Positions 12,337-24,961 of a DNA stretch of 64,000 bases are shown one piece after another; positions within the stretch are counted from its first letter, which is position 1; each line of letters begins with the position of its first letter. The notes below the pieces were generated by a model. That model ran no database searches and was not told the origin of the DNA. It worked only from the letters and a program-made list of their open reading frames with translations. This DNA is from Pseudopyrenochaeta lycopersici (taxonomy: Eukaryota > Ascomycota > Dothideomycetes > Pleosporales > Pseudopyrenochaetaceae), in NCBI GenBank assembly GCA_003313425.1, contig NHZP01000002.1:434001-498000 (forward strand). The letters are read 5' to 3'. Made by a program: the position numbers and the translations under genes.

Positions 12337-14911
12337 TTATAGTCCAAACCCAAACCCAAACCCATTATCCCCTTGAAATCCCCCATCAAACATCCCAATT
12401 CCAGCAGTAACCAAGCTATCAAACTGGCCCCAGCTCGTCAAGTCTGACATGATACTATTCGATGGAAAGTAATTCGGGTTGAACACGGCGCTCTCGGGCG
12501 TTGGTGGAATATTGCTGCTATAGAACGTTCCGCTGAGACCGGACGGACTTGCAGCGTCAGTCTGCGGAGTCGTTGTCGGCCGCAGTGTATCTTGCATGCC
12601 CGCGTCAATTCCTGTTGGAGTCGTGTTAGAGAGCGGCAACGGTGTCACCGCCGGCTCTGAAAGTCGACTATTCTGTCGTAGAGCTTCGACTCTCAGCTCC
12701 TCGAGAACAAGACAGTACCGCCGTGCAAGACAGTCTGTCTCGCTTACACTTTCTAGTTGTCTCTGGCACTTTTGTCCCGCGGAAAAGTAGCCTTCGCATT
12801 TTCCTGGCGTGATGAGATGCTGTTGGATGCGGTATATGTACAGTACGACCACGGCGCAGAACGCGTAGTACTGGGTGAACCAAAAGCTACGAAACAGGTT
12901 GGAAGATGTGAAAACGTCATCAACGACCCGGACTATGCTCATTGCTGCTTCAACGCAGGCAGTTACGTTTCCGCTAGTGTCTAGTGTTGCGGCATTTGCC
13001 CCCTTGCCCCAGGAGCGATGCGTGGGCATATGCGTCAAACTTGCAAAGTCCCGGAGAAGAAAGGGGCGATGAATGAGTAGCATGGCGTGATAATATGCTA
13101 GATTCAACACACTCCGTTGCCTTTGGTAGATGGGGATGAGGAGGTGGCTATCGATGCCTCCCCCTTCGGCGCCAGAATCCGATAGGAAACGGGAAAGCGG
13201 GCTGCGCCATGCATGCAGATCAGATGTGTATTTCGAGGAAAGTTCAACACGAAGGGGAAGACTGGGTGGTCTGATCGAATAAAGATCCCGGAGAACTAAG
13301 GACACTATACGGGTTAGTTTGATGTGTTCGACGGGTCCCATCATGATGGAGTGCGACTTCGAGGTAGTCATGGAGATGTGTGTGGGATGCAGATCATTGT
13401 CGTTTACGATTGTTGGGAGTTCCTATCAGTGGAGCATGAGCAAGAATAATGGTCAAGGTGGGATAATACTACTAACTTGGTCGATATCTTCATCTTTAAA
13501 GGTTCGTGGTCTGCCCAGAGCAGCAGCGAGGTATTTGTCTAAAGAATATGCACACCAGAAGAGTCGCCTCCGGTTCTCAAGCTCCACGTAATCGACTGTG
13601 GTAGAGGGATCGCATTTTCTACCGCGGTTCAAGCCTATAGCAAGGCAAAGATGGGACAGGGTACCAAAGAGGCTCCAGCAGTGATTGATGCGTGATTGTG
13701 TTAAGAGGTAGAAACACTGAAGAAGTCGGGCTTGTACGCTGGCTAAGCGTACCGCTCCGCGTTCTTTCGAGAGCTGGTGCTCGGCTGCGAAGAAGTAGCG
13801 CGCACTAACTCTAGTCAACGGGAAGTCTGTATTTGAGATCATGAAGTGGCAAACCTGTTATCCTGTGTTGTACTACCCTTCGGCATATACGCCTGTGCCT
13901 GTGCGAATACAACCATTAGAAGCGCCGCCTTCGCTTTCCCATTCTCACCCCTCATTTCGCCCTGTGTTTCATAGAACTCTTCCACTAGTTTCTCAATACT
14001 CGGTCGATGCAGAAACCGATGTGTTGGTGCAGCATAGTCAAAATACCGTTCTACTAGCCTTTGCGCGTCAGGTTTAGGTGGTAGAATAAAAAACGATGGA
14101 TCAAACTCTGGAAGAGGCGCATCGCCAAAGGTGAAAATACTGGAGTCATGTGATAGAGACGAATGTTGGTGTAGACGTTTCTGAATACGAATAAGGAAAG
14201 AAACTGCACTAGAGGAGCCGACATAATGGCCTTGTTGATCTGTCTGACCTTGCTGTGGCTCAGGAGAGTTTCGAGACGGGGGATCTCGAGGGACATATTC
14301 ATTAGACGCGGTGAGGTTATCCGTGGTAGAGAAGATGGGCCGGTCGATGGATGGCGATGGATATATCCTTGGGTACTGCAACGTCGATGTGACAGTATCT
14401 TTAGATGCGTTCTCAAGAGGCGATTGTTGCTCAGACATGGATATTCGCGGTTGCGAGCCTGTGGTCATTGCTGATTCATCAACTTGGACTGAAGGGAGTC
14501 TTCCTCGGGTATACGACGCCGTGAACTCGCAAGGTAACCCAGATCTTAGACATAACGTGCAAGGGCATCTGCCAGAACATCTTGTCTTCTTTCTATACTG
14601 CTTTTAGTCCATGTTTTCACCACGTGAGCTGCTAGTTCACGATCCGAATGCAGGATTGGCTTCAGTAGGATCAATAGTATCAAGACTCACTTCTTACATC
14701 GATCACACGCCCTGCTGACCCTCGTCCTCTCCCTTTCTTCTCTTCTTCTCTTCGCTGGCGGCGATCTTTGCTCGCTTGAACTTGCATCTTGGGGCGTGTG
14801 GGTCGCGGTTGCACTTTCCAGAAGTGTCGTGTTTCCATTGGCTTGCGCCCACTCCAGCGAAGGCTTGATTTCAAGCTCTGTAGGTAATGCAGATATACTT
14901 ATACCTTGCAT
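12337..14911 (-). CDS. Zn2Cys6 fungal transcription factor
   Basis: Exons 14911-14691, 14592-13855, 13810-13477 and 13422-12337 join in phase to 792 residues. The binuclear zinc cluster begins at CDRC (Cys69, Cys72) and continues with Cys79, Cys85, Cys88 and Cys95, giving CX2CX6CX5CX2CX6C; intron 1 splits it between the second and third cysteines. A basic tract, AKRRREERERTR, precedes it. The middle part carries the fungal-specific transcription factor domain (AERYFDYA-like start near residue 215, then LFWCAYSLDKYLAAALGRPRTF and, later, YYHAMLLIHRPFLL). The tail is low-complexity and ends GFGFGFGL. Family members bind CGG-containing sites as dimers and often control catabolic or secondary-metabolic genes; the targets of this one cannot be told from its position. 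Confidence 0.9.
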
Positions 14912-15823
14912 CTTTGATCTATACTAGGTAATGATGCTACCTGTGGTGGGATTGCGGAGTCAGAAGTCGGAAAGGTAAGTCTGCCGGAAAAGCCGGTGTG
15001 GCACGTGCGCGATCCGAGTTTCGGATAAGCGCGGCCTTGCGTGTGAAAAACGGCAGAGGTTCTGTCGCGATCAACCGACATATCGCAGCAGGGAGGCTTC
15101 TAATGGAAAACCCCCTGCATATGGTTCAATTGGACTTCATTTGATATATGATTAACTGATTATAAGTAAAGAACTACTCGCATGTGTCGTCGTAGTGAAT
15201 GTATCAACGTCACTTTTTTTTTTGTACAAAAGCTAGATTGGTTGGACGTGTTAAGCAGAATGTTAAAATGCATATATGCAGGTATCTGTACTATCTGCAA
15301 TTTCTTAATGTATACACCGAAATGTATACACCGATAGAAAGATAATTTGCCGACTCTGTGCACTCTTCATTATGTGCTTCGACATTATCCTTCCTTTTGG
15401 GTATCCCCCTTTCTTCTCTGGCCCTCTAAATATCCAATTCTAATCACTTCAGTTCAAAGTGGAAATATGCCTATCGAACATGAACCTCCGATGCTATCCT
15501 GCTCTTACACCCGACTAAGAGACCTGCCACTCTGCGTAAGACCAAGGTGTTCTCTCCCCTGAGTAGTCTAGTGGCCATTTGTCGGTTTAGAAGGAGGATT
15601 AGACGTCTTCATGGGTTTTCAGGTTATCTAACGAGGTTTATGAAGTTTTGGAAACCATCCAGACGGAGGTATGTTGATCACGTGTAGGTCGGGTATGAAA
15701 GTTTGCAGCTCTCTCATCTAGCCGAACTTAGCGTAATCTGGATGTCTCTTACCATAAGGTAAATCTTAGTTGCATCAGATTCTCGTAACAATTCCAAAAA
15801 GTGTGTAGATCACTTCAGCGTGG
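14912..15823. other. AT-rich intergenic stretch with a short tandem repeat
   Basis: No gene is supported. Around 15306-15334 the 14-mer AATGTATACACCGA occurs twice head to tail. The part next to 14911 is probably the promoter of the Zn2Cys6 gene. Confidence 0.45.
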
Positions 15824-16740
15824 TCAATCAGGCTGATTCATTGGCTGGAGAACGGTCCTGGTCTGGCTATAAAACACATTGTGGCCATGAATGAAATATC
15901 GCCAATTGCTGATGGTAGGTGCAGGTGCTTGTGCCTCAAGTGTCGTGGGACTTTGCGTATCCACGTGATTTTCGTCATCATACGTTTGCATAGCTTCTTT
16001 GCTGTAGTATACTGCTCGGCATATCGGACAACTTGTTTTGCGCAAGACGAACCACGAAACTAAACATTCGGCGTGAAATTCGTGACCACAGACGTGCAAT
16101 TTCAAGATAGCTTCTGGTTCGGATGTGGCGACATCCTTGACGGATGGGCATTGCGTTGCTTCGTCAAGAACAGATTCTTTGCTGAGTTTCGCAGGCTCGG
16201 GTAGTGACGGCGCGTGCAGGGTGGATAGGCATATCGCACTGGAGACAATCTATCAACACGTTTCGGTTCCCACGTCTTCGAATCCCAAAACTCACCATTC
16301 CCTCTCCGCGAACGAAGCGCTTTCTACGGCCCCGTCATTCTCCTCGATTGTTCCATTATATTTCAACTTAATTTCACTGGCTTCATTGGAAACTTCTGTC
16401 ACTGAGTTCAGTCGTTCTCTTGCTTCTGCCCGTCTTAGCGCTGGCTTCTTTGCGGCAGGTACATAAGGTTGCGTTCGACGTCGTTTGCGTATACAAAAAA
16501 CACATAGACTCTCTGCGTCAGCTCCGATTTATCATCTCATCATACAAGATTGGATGTAGGGTGTGCATCACAATCCAGATGGCGGACATACAATGGAGTG
16601 GCAATCGCAACAATAAACACCGGAATCAAGAAGGCGAAAGCTGTCGGCGTCATGCCAGACTGGCCGACGGTCTGGCGCCATTCTCGCGCTTGTAGCACGT
16701 GCACTCCGGCTTCAACTGCTCGGCTCAGAATCGCAGGCAT
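15824..16740 (-). CDS. Membrane-anchored RING-H2 finger protein (probable E3 ubiquitin ligase)
   Basis: My model is 16740-16592, 16508-16296 and 16238-15824, 258 residues, in phase throughout. An N-terminal hydrophobic segment (AFAFLIPVFIVAIAT) is followed by a basic stop-transfer stretch RKRRR. The RING begins with CAIC, created by the second splice, and continues CGHEFHAECLVSWF and CPIC, so the second zinc-ligand pair is H-type (RING-H2). The spacer between the first pair and the third ligand is unusually long (about 46 residues). Such proteins usually tag membrane or secretory substrates with ubiquitin. The end exon is certain; the first splice (donor GTATGT at 16591) and the start codon are less so. 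Confidence 0.75.
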
Positions 16741-17898
16741 CTTCGCGCTCGTGTGATCCGCGGGACCATTTGATTCTGCGGGGACCGCGATGGGCTGTCT
16801 ACTCGGAAAGCACGGCACGCAGGATGCGCGAAAGCGGCGGGTGGACGGCTTTCCAAGACTCAGTCGGGTAGAGATGGAAACGACTTTCAGAATCAAATCT
16901 CTCAATGAAACAGGTCCGCGGCCGTATGAAGAGGTCAAGATGGGATCTCAAGGGCGTGCCGATGCTCTTATCTTATCCAGAATCAAGCTCTCCCCGCAAA
17001 CCGATGCGACCAACACGTGTTCCGGGGTCTCAGCCTCCACAGCCACGCCTTCGCCTCTTCTTGTCAATCTTGGCCTAAACCTTGCCATTTTAAATGAGGA
17101 TGCACGTGTGAACCTGTTCGCAGACCAATCAATTGTCCCATGATTTGCCCTTGTAACCCATTTCAACCCCCCAACTAGCACAGTCCATCGTGCCCTCTAT
17201 CACGCCATCCCAAGAACGCACCAATGCGCCTGCTTGCATGCACTCTCAACCCAAGATCGAGTTTCACGCTGGGCTGATGCAATCGTGGACAAAGAATTTG
17301 GCCCAACAAGCCACTAAGATAATAGTGCGTGAAATCGATCTTGGCGCCGAGTGTCTCGGGCTGGGCGCGGAAGACTTGCCCAGCATTGGCAGTGGAGCGG
17401 AAAGCGGAGTGGGACGATCGTGGTTGGCGATGGCTCCTCGTAAAGCCGTATGCCTTTTCTGCCGGTGTTAAATGGGCTAGCGGTGTAGAGCATACAGATG
17501 ATAGGCTCGGTGATTTCCGCCAATTGCAGCTCGTATAGGCTATGAATGGGAAGACATCACGAAGCCGCAATCACGCGCATGGGCAAGAATGTTGTTGCTT
17601 CGACTGTTCCAACTAAACCAAGGCCTATTTTGTCACGTCTAGTTGTTCTCAAAGTTCATAGATTCGAATCTTGGAAGATGTCTCGATTACTACGAATAAG
17701 ACTTGATAACTAAGAGGAGCCTTTAGCTCCTCGTTGAGTTGTCGTGTCATGATGACATTAGGTATCGCATGCTATGCAAACAAAAACTCCTTTTCTCTCC
17801 CGGATCAAACATGACCCTAAGACAATATAGCTCCCAATTGGAAGTGATCAAGAACGCGCTTAGCTGATGAGTTCATAGAAACGGAAGTGACAGTCGAT
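16741..17898. other. Intergenic stretch between RING and ENA genes
   Basis: Open frames here on both strands look random. A T-loop-like GATTCGAATC near 17664 is not accompanied by a tRNA A box or an acceptor stem. No gene is called. Confidence 0.45.
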
Positions 17899-20800
17899 CT
17901 ACGACTTCTTCTCATCACTCTCACCGTCTGTGCTGATAGCCGTGCTGAGATATCTCTCAAATACGCGTTGCTCCAGGTCGATCGAGCCTCTCCTACCTCC
18001 TCCGTTTTTGGCGTCACGTCTGCGGAAGAATACCCTCTTGCCCCACTTCCATGACTCAATTCCGAGGAAGAAAAGGAATGTGGCCACGAAGACAATACCC
18101 CACTCCCAGCTGATACCCTTGTGCCTGAAGACGGTGCTGTTAATAACAGGAATGTACAGAACCGGGAAGATCGTGATGAAACCGAACATGATTGAGAAGA
18201 AAAGGAACTTGTTACGCCAGACGTCAATCGCCCACTGCGTGAAGTACTTCTTGGAATTGGGTTGCATCATAAAGAATGAGCGGCGCATATCCAACATCTG
18301 CCAGGCAAGGAAGAGTGAGAACCAAGTAAGGCAGGCGAAGGTAGTTGCACGAGCGCGGAAGACGGTCTCGCAAGTCGGATTGAAAGATTCGTTGCAGCTG
18401 GTACCAAGGTTGCCGTCGCCGAAGCCAAACATGACAATGGAAAATGCTCCAAGACACAGGGCGGCAATCCACAGACCATAAGCAAGCATATCGACCATAA
18501 CTTCGATGGTGAAAACACCGCGCTTGAGCTGTAGAATATTAGTATACGCATTAGAATTCAATCTGATTATAACAAAACTTACACTCTGAGGAGGGCGAGA
18601 AAGGATATCAGGAGCGGCAATCTCAAAACCAAGACCCATATCAGGCAGACTCGAGGTAATCATGATAATCCACATCACTTCGACGGGAGACACCGGGAAA
18701 ACGGAGAAACCACTCTCATCTTTGAAGGCAAGACCGATAAGCAGTACGCAGGCCTGAGCAATGTTCTGGGCGAGCAGATGGAGAATGAATTTCTGGATGT
18801 TGTCAAACATGCGACGTCCCTCTTCAATGGCATTGAGAATGGAGGCGAAATTGTCGTCGGTTAGAACAATATCAGAAGCATCTTTGGCGACATCGGATCC
18901 AGTACCCATACCGATTCCAACATCGGAACGCTTGAGAGATGGGGAATCGTTAACACCATCTCCGGTCATGGCGGCGAATGCCTTCCGTCGGTGCAGGGCG
19001 TCAATCATTCGAACCTTAGTGTTAGGAGCGCATCGAGCTATGACAAGAGGGAGCAGCGGAAGCGCGTCGATCTGGTCGTCCGTGAGCTTGTCGAATTGAG
19101 ACGCAGTCATAACCATGGCATCTGTGACTTCTTTGGCTAGAGTGGCCATATGGGAAGGCAGGATACCGACTTCAGCGGCGATGGCACGAGCAGTTCCAGG
19201 GTGGTCGCCTGTGAGCATGTGGACTTCGATACCAGCTTTCTGGCATTGACGAACAGATCCAGCAGTTTCTGGCCTGGGAGGGTCGTAGAGACCAACAAGA
19301 CCACGGAAAATCAAATCCTTCTCAATTTCGTTTCTGTCGAGTTCTTCTCCTTTCTCTGGAGAAGGTCCATCATAATCTTTGCTAGCAAGAGCCAGAACTC
19401 GTAGACCCATGGCCGCCAATGACTCCATGTTAGCTAGGATTTCCTCGCGGTAATCATCATCCAACTCAACAGCAGACTCAGTCTCGCCGTTAAAGACAGA
19501 TGTACATGAGTAGATGACTCGTTCCACTGCACCCTTGGTGAAAACATACTTCTTCGAGCTGGCAACTTCTTCGAAGATAACAGACATTTTCTTAACATCG
19601 GAATCAAAGGGAAATTCAGCAAGTTGCTTCCAGGCGGGAGTGTCACCAGATGTGTACTCAAGACGGTTCCACTTGAATCGAGACGCGAATACTTGAATTG
19701 CGATTTCAGTCGGATCGCCTCGCGCATTCCATTCTCCTTCCTTGGTTTGATGGACATTTGCCAAGTTTGCTAGCGAAGCAATTTTCAGATAGTCAACTAG
19801 ATGCGGGCTGTCCTTCAGAAGTTCCTCATATGATTCAGTCTTCTCGTCGATATCTGGGTCGATGTGTCGTGGGTGTTTGGGATTGAGCGACAAAGTACCC
19901 ACGGTAGGGTTGTGCGGCTCATTGGTCTCACCAACGGAATATGTGCCCTTAGCGGGAATCCAAGCCTTCTTTGCGACCATCTTGCCTTGGGTGAGAGTAC
20001 CAGTCTTATCAGAGCAAATATCTGTGACACCGCCCAAAGCCTCGAGGGACTTCAGGTTACGCACAATGACGTGACGCTGTACCATGCGCTTTGTGCCGGC
20101 AGCCATTGTAATAGTTAAGACGACGGTTAGTGATGCTGGAATCATACTCAGACCGGTAGCAACAGCATAGATAATGACTTCGCGATTGTTTGAAAAGCTG
20201 TTGGCGGCCAAAACGATAATCGCGCAAATTACAGCAACGCCGAAAAGGAGGATGGCGAGACGGGCCAGCTTCTTTTGCAGTGGAGTCCCAACGTTAACAC
20301 CAAGGAAGTGGCCAACGGCGTCAGCGGCAGTCAAACTCCATGCCTGAGCGTATCGATGTGGTTTGGCAGAACCATCCGGCTTACGCTTGACTGGGCGAAC
20401 GCGAGAGCCTTTCTGTCGAAGAGACATAGCAATGGATCCGATCTCGGTATACATTCCAGTAGCGAAGACAACACCTCGAGCGCGTCCCTTGGTGACAGTG
20501 GAAGAGCTGTATGCTACGTTAAGACGATCGCCAGGACCTGTGTCTTCGTCAAAGACCGCATCACCGTCCTTGCTCACTGGAAGTGATTCACCGGTAAGCA
20601 GGGCCTCGTCAGTTTCGAAATTCAGGGCTTCAATGATGCTTCACGTGAGGTTAGCGTAGATTGCTGGGAAGGAAGTCGGCTGAACATACCGGATATCAGC
20701 CGGGACAGTGTCACCTGTCTTCAATTCGACCAAATCACCCGGCACAACCTCAATGGTCGGAACAGTGACAGTCTTTCCGTCTCGAACAGCGGAAGCTGTG

Positions 20801-21259
20801 GGTGAGGAGAGCGATCGAAGTGAGTCCATCGTCTTTTCGGCGTTGTACTCTTGGAAGAAGCCGATAATAACGTTAAGCAGAATAATGGCGGTTACTACAC
20901 CACCCTCGATCCATGACTCAATGGCGAAACTGACGGCCATGGCAGCGATAAGGATCTGTTATTTGTGAGAAACGTTGACGATTAAGGAGAATGTAAGTAA
21001 GTAAACTTACCAATGTCATTGCATTAGCCACTTGCCTAAGCAGAATCTTGCCTGCTGAAACTCCTCCATCATCACCAAGGTCATTTTTGCCATGCTTCTC
21101 AAGTCTTGACTTGGCCTCGGGAGTAGTCAGACCATCATCGGGGTTGCATTGGGTCTCCTCAATGACTTGTTTGAAGGTGAGGGCGTGGGCAGGCTTCGAT
21201 AGTGGATCATTGGCCTGGCCAGACTTGTGGCCTTCAAGTGAAGGTTGCTTCTTGCCCAT
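17899..21259 (-). CDS. ENA1: ENA-type (type IID) Na+/K+-exporting P-type ATPase
   Basis: Exons 21259-21011, 20955-20690, 20638-18583 and 18528-17899 give 1066 residues, close to yeast Ena1. It has the P-ATPase order: cation-ATPase N-terminal region; actuator loop with TGESLPVS; phosphorylation motif ICSDKTGTLT with Asp382; nucleotide-binding KGAVE; hinge GDGVND; and a C-terminal membrane block. The segments ARGDPTEIAIQVFA and SLSMIPASL-type TM4 fit the fungal ENA group rather than SERCA or PMR1. The enzyme pumps Na+ (and K+) out at the plasma membrane in salt or alkaline conditions. Intron 3 is 54 nt with no stop, so its retention would add 18 residues in frame. Two PacC-type sites lie just upstream. 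Confidence 0.93.
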
Positions 21260-23536
21260 TGCGAATAATTTCGAATGCTAAGAAGGAGATGGATGGAGAC
21301 AAGCAATCTAGATCCGGGGGACAACAGCCTCTTTAAACCCTACGCCTGGAAACGCAGGCGGGACAGAGCATGGCGACGGCCAAGACCCACGAGGTATCGA
21401 GCACTTGGCGTGGTGGGAACGATCTTGGGTCCGGTGGTTAGACGCCTAAGCGACGTCACTGTCGGTCACAGTCGGCAGTATCCAACAAAGAGATCTAGGG
21501 CCCGATATAGCTCGGCGGACTGGCCAGAAGTGCGAGTGGCACGGCGGAACCGTTTGCAGCCGCACGAAGGCTCGACACATTACACACCCATACGGATTCA
21601 ATCCTAATCCCATCCCAAGCAGCATTCTGATAGATTTTGAAGCCCATATGACGACAGCGGGGTTGGAAAGGACCGTAATCTGGAGGGGTCTTTGCCCCGA
21701 AGTGGCGACAGTACCAAGGAATCCCGCTCCTAACTTCCGCCCAGGCGCGCTAAGACTCTCGGCTGCCTTAGCCATCAGCGGAGAAGCACTAGAACGTGCC
21801 GACTTTCCGATTGTCGTGCTCTCAGCCAAAGCCCTAACGTCATCCAAACCAAATTTTCCAAGCAGGCGATTGCCTCAACTGCCAATAATGTCTTATTCTA
21901 TCCTCCGCCAAGTTCTGATTCCCTGGCCACCTGCACAAGGCGCACACGGTCCTCCGACCCAGCTGATACGCGTCACTGCACACCCCAACGGTAAAGCTTG
22001 TCCCCAAGGCGGTTTTTACTCTGCGAGGCAGCTGGCCATGTCTCGGTATCAGCCTCTTGGGTCTGCTTATCTGCAGCCTGAGCCTTGACATGCTCTGCCG
22101 AGACCATAGCTGAGTCGTCACGAGACTCAACAACCTCTCCAAGAACTCCACCGGTCTGGTTTCAGGCCACTGCCAGGGACCGGCTACTCCACACCTGCAT
22201 AATTGGGGGCTTCTGGTGGCTCTCTGAGAGAAGCTATCTTTACACTCTAATTTAGTGGCCATCGTCCATTGGAATGGTATCGTGCATATTTTGAACAAGA
22301 TCGCACTTGTTCCGAATGAATTGAGACAATCAGAAGTCAATAATCAGTTCTGGATCTTAAGTCGAGCGCCTTCTACGTAGACTTTGCATGGTGACTAGCA
22401 ATCAGATCTCAGTACGCCAAGCTCACCCAGGTTGAGCTCTCAACTAGCATGACCTGCTAACAGCTCAAGCCCGCCCTCAAGCCTTACCTCGTAAACAAGC
22501 CTTGTTGACCTCCACATATGTCCCCGATCAATTTCAGCGAGTGGTCCACTCTAAGTTTAGGCCGACAGCCTGAAGTGGACTCCCCCTAGGCAGGTGCAAC
22601 GGAAGGTTGTCAGGGTCACTGTGCAGCAAAACAGTGGCGGGGCGCAGGCCTGGTTAGTCGTTAAGACGTTCTTTAATGCGTTCTTGGTCGGGATACTGTC
22701 GCTTTCTATGGTATAGACGACATACGCCATTTCGACTACAGATCACGAGCAGCAGAAAATAGAGAGGCGTGGGCTACACTGAGAGCGCCCATCAATTTCG
22801 AATTAGTTGTTCCCAGAGAGCCCAACCTTGGTGTATCCCAAAGTCTCAGTCTAATCTCATGAAAAGTGGGCAACTGTGTTTGTCCTTTGGAAGTCTGATG
22901 CTGGCCTAGTACGAAGTCAGTTCAGTACACGAATATAAAAGCATCGCCGATATTCTGCATGGCCTCTACTTTATCCGCAACATTCTGGGGGCATATCTGT
23001 TATCTCGTTCGGATTAAGGTTGGAAAAGCAGACCGTTTTAGAAAGAGGCATTGTAAGCACATACTTGAAGCGCGCCTCATGCGACCTATGGATAATGAAG
23101 GTTTGTTCGACATCATAAGCATGTTTGCGCTACTACACACAAGGGCATAGTCATTTGATCATTGTTACCTTTCTTTCGTAGTGCAGTGCTCTAGGGCTGT
23201 ATTTTGATAGGCTATAGTTGGTAATATTAGGAGCTTATGGTTTCTTTCAATTCGCAATCTTGACCATGTGCACCGTTGCCCCCATCTGTACATTAGGTAT
23301 CAGTAACAACGGTCAAGGATACCCATCTTTTCCTCTCGAACGTCAACATTCTGGACTGATAAGAAAGCTGTGGTGAATGCATAAGGAGTTGAGCCCATTC
23401 GACATTCTAATCTGCGACGGAAAAATGGATACTGCTTCTAGCCGTGGAAGCGTCTTAAGATTTGGACAAAAAGGCGAAAGAAGTTTCGCACAGATCGTAC
23501 TAGCTTACACCCAGTCACACCGACCGTGCTTTCAGA
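21260..23536. other. Long stretch without a gene, except the ENA promoter
   Basis: The part next to 21259 is the ENA promoter. The rest (about 21.6-23.5 kb) has only short, unrelated open frames on both strands. I could not recognise transposon protein fragments, although a heavily mutated relic cannot be excluded by eye. Confidence 0.45.
21379..21409. promoter_or_regulatory. Two PacC-type sites upstream of the ENA ATPase
   Basis: GCCAAG at 21379-21384 and its reverse complement CTTGGC at 21404-21409 match the 5'-GCCARG core bound by the alkaline-pH regulator PacC/Rim101. They lie 120-150 bp upstream of the ENA start codon. Alkaline induction of ENA genes is established in other fungi; binding here is inferred. 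Confidence 0.45.
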
Positions 23537-24731
23537 CTACCACTCCCTCACCTCACCACCCGGTCCAATGAATCCTGGACTAATCCACGCCTTCGCATCC
23601 TTACTCTCCCTCCTCACCCACTCCTCGTCAACCTCGATACCCAAGCCTGGACCCTTTAGTAACTCGATATAACCCTCCTTGATATCCCACACTTCTGGAT
23701 TCTTAGTATAGCTCGTCAAATCCTGGCTACCAGCATTATAGTGAATGCCCAAGCTCATCTCCTGAATAGCGAAATTTGCGAGCGTGAAGTCAACCTGCAC
23801 ACATGCGGCCAATGCTATGGGTCCGAGAGGGGAGTGAGGCGCTATGGCAACATCGTAAGCTTCCGCCATACTGGCGATACGCTTCAACTCAGAGATTCCG
23901 CCAACGTGGGAAACATCTGGTTGGAGGATGTCAACGCAACCAGCTTCAAGAAACGGGCGAACGTCCCACCGAGAGTGCAATCGTTCACCTAAAGCGATTG
24001 GCGTATTAATATGCTGTGATATGTCCTTGATACCGACAATATGCTCTGAAAGTAGGGGCTCTTCGATGAACAGGGGATGATGCGATTCGAGAGCTTTCGC
24101 AAGCTGTTTGGCCATGGGTTTGTGGACTCGGCCGTGGAAATCCATACCGGCGTCCATGCCGAGCTCTTTCACGGTCTTGAGGCGCTCAACTGCTGAATGA
24201 ATGGCAGAGGGAGAGTCGAGCCAGCCCAAATCCTCTGTGGCATTCATTTTGACCGCCTTAAATCCTTGATTCTTACGTGCCTGTGCTTGCTCTCTAACAT
24301 CGTTTGGCCTGTCACCACCAATCCACGCATACACTTTTAGCTTGTCCCTCACTTTCCCACCTAGAAGCTGGTAGATCGGCACACCCAGTTTCCTCGCTTT
24401 GAGGTCCCAGAGGGCAATGTCGATACCTGCTAACGCGCTCATGAAGACGGGACCGCCACGGTAGAAACTGGTACGCCATGACATTTGCCATATGTGCTCG
24501 ATTTCACTGAAGCTTGATGAGCATATGCCGTAGTTGAAAGGATGTCGTGGATTACTCTGCCTCAAAGCCGACGTATCTTTCTGCCCATGCATCTAAGCAT
24601 CCCTCAACAGCCTGAGTATGGCCCTCCAAGGATGCTTCGCCCCAACCGAAGTTGCCATGTTCATCAGTGATCTTGACGAACAGCCAGCGCGGGGGCACTC
24701 GGAAGTATTCGATAGTTGCAATCTTGCCCAT
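23537..24731 (-). CDS. D-galactonate dehydratase-like enolase-superfamily enzyme
   Basis: Exons 24731-24556 and 24506-23537 give 381 residues, the length of bacterial DgoD. The N-terminus MGKIATIEYFRVPPRWLFVK and the residue spacing match that family: Asp181 and His183 in MDFHG, Glu207 in FIEEP, Glu233 in ALGER and His283 in APHSPLG line up with the DgoD metal ligands and acid/base histidines (offset by two). The reaction is loss of water from D-galactonate to 2-keto-3-deoxy-D-galactonate, in an oxidative galactose route. It is divergent from an aldolase-family gene that could use the product. A related aldonate as substrate is possible. Confidence 0.88.
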
Positions 24732-24918
24732 GATATCTCTTTCTTAATATTCACAGCTGCAGAATGATTAATTTAACCTTGATTCAGACTCCTCGACTGC
24801 TTTCGGCTGTTTCCCTTAATCACCAGGAGCTGACATCCCGACGTAAAACTCAACATCTTCCGGATCAACTCTTTACCGTTGCTACCCTTTATGAGTCCTC
24901 CTTCAAGCATTGCCCAAG

Positions 24919-24931
24919 CCGATCGAATCGG
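24919..24931. promoter_or_regulatory. CCG-N7-CGG inverted repeat in the divergent promoter
   Basis: CCGATCGAATCGG is an inverted repeat of CCGAT/ATCGG around a 3-bp centre. CCG-Nx-CGG is the usual form of a dimeric Zn2Cys6 activator site. It lies between the dehydratase (start 24731) and the aldolase (start 25171), where one site could serve both genes. Function is inferred. Confidence 0.4.
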
Positions 24932-24961
24932 AGTCACCCATTGCGGCAATCCGACCTCGGC

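Noticed and set aside
12341..12364. CCCAAA repeats resembling telomeric sequence
   Set aside because: They encode the GFGFGFGL tail of the Zn2Cys6 protein on the minus strand and are only a few units long; the window is internal.
17175..17570. 131-residue minus-strand frame
   Set aside because: No recognisable motif, and opposite-strand frames of like length overlap it; treated as intergenic.
17655..17680. T-loop-like GATTCGAATC
   Set aside because: No A box at the right distance and no acceptor stem.
21260..23536. Possible mutated transposon relic
   Set aside because: No terminal repeats, transposase or reverse-transcriptase fragments could be recognised by eye; a repeat search of the whole genome would be needed.
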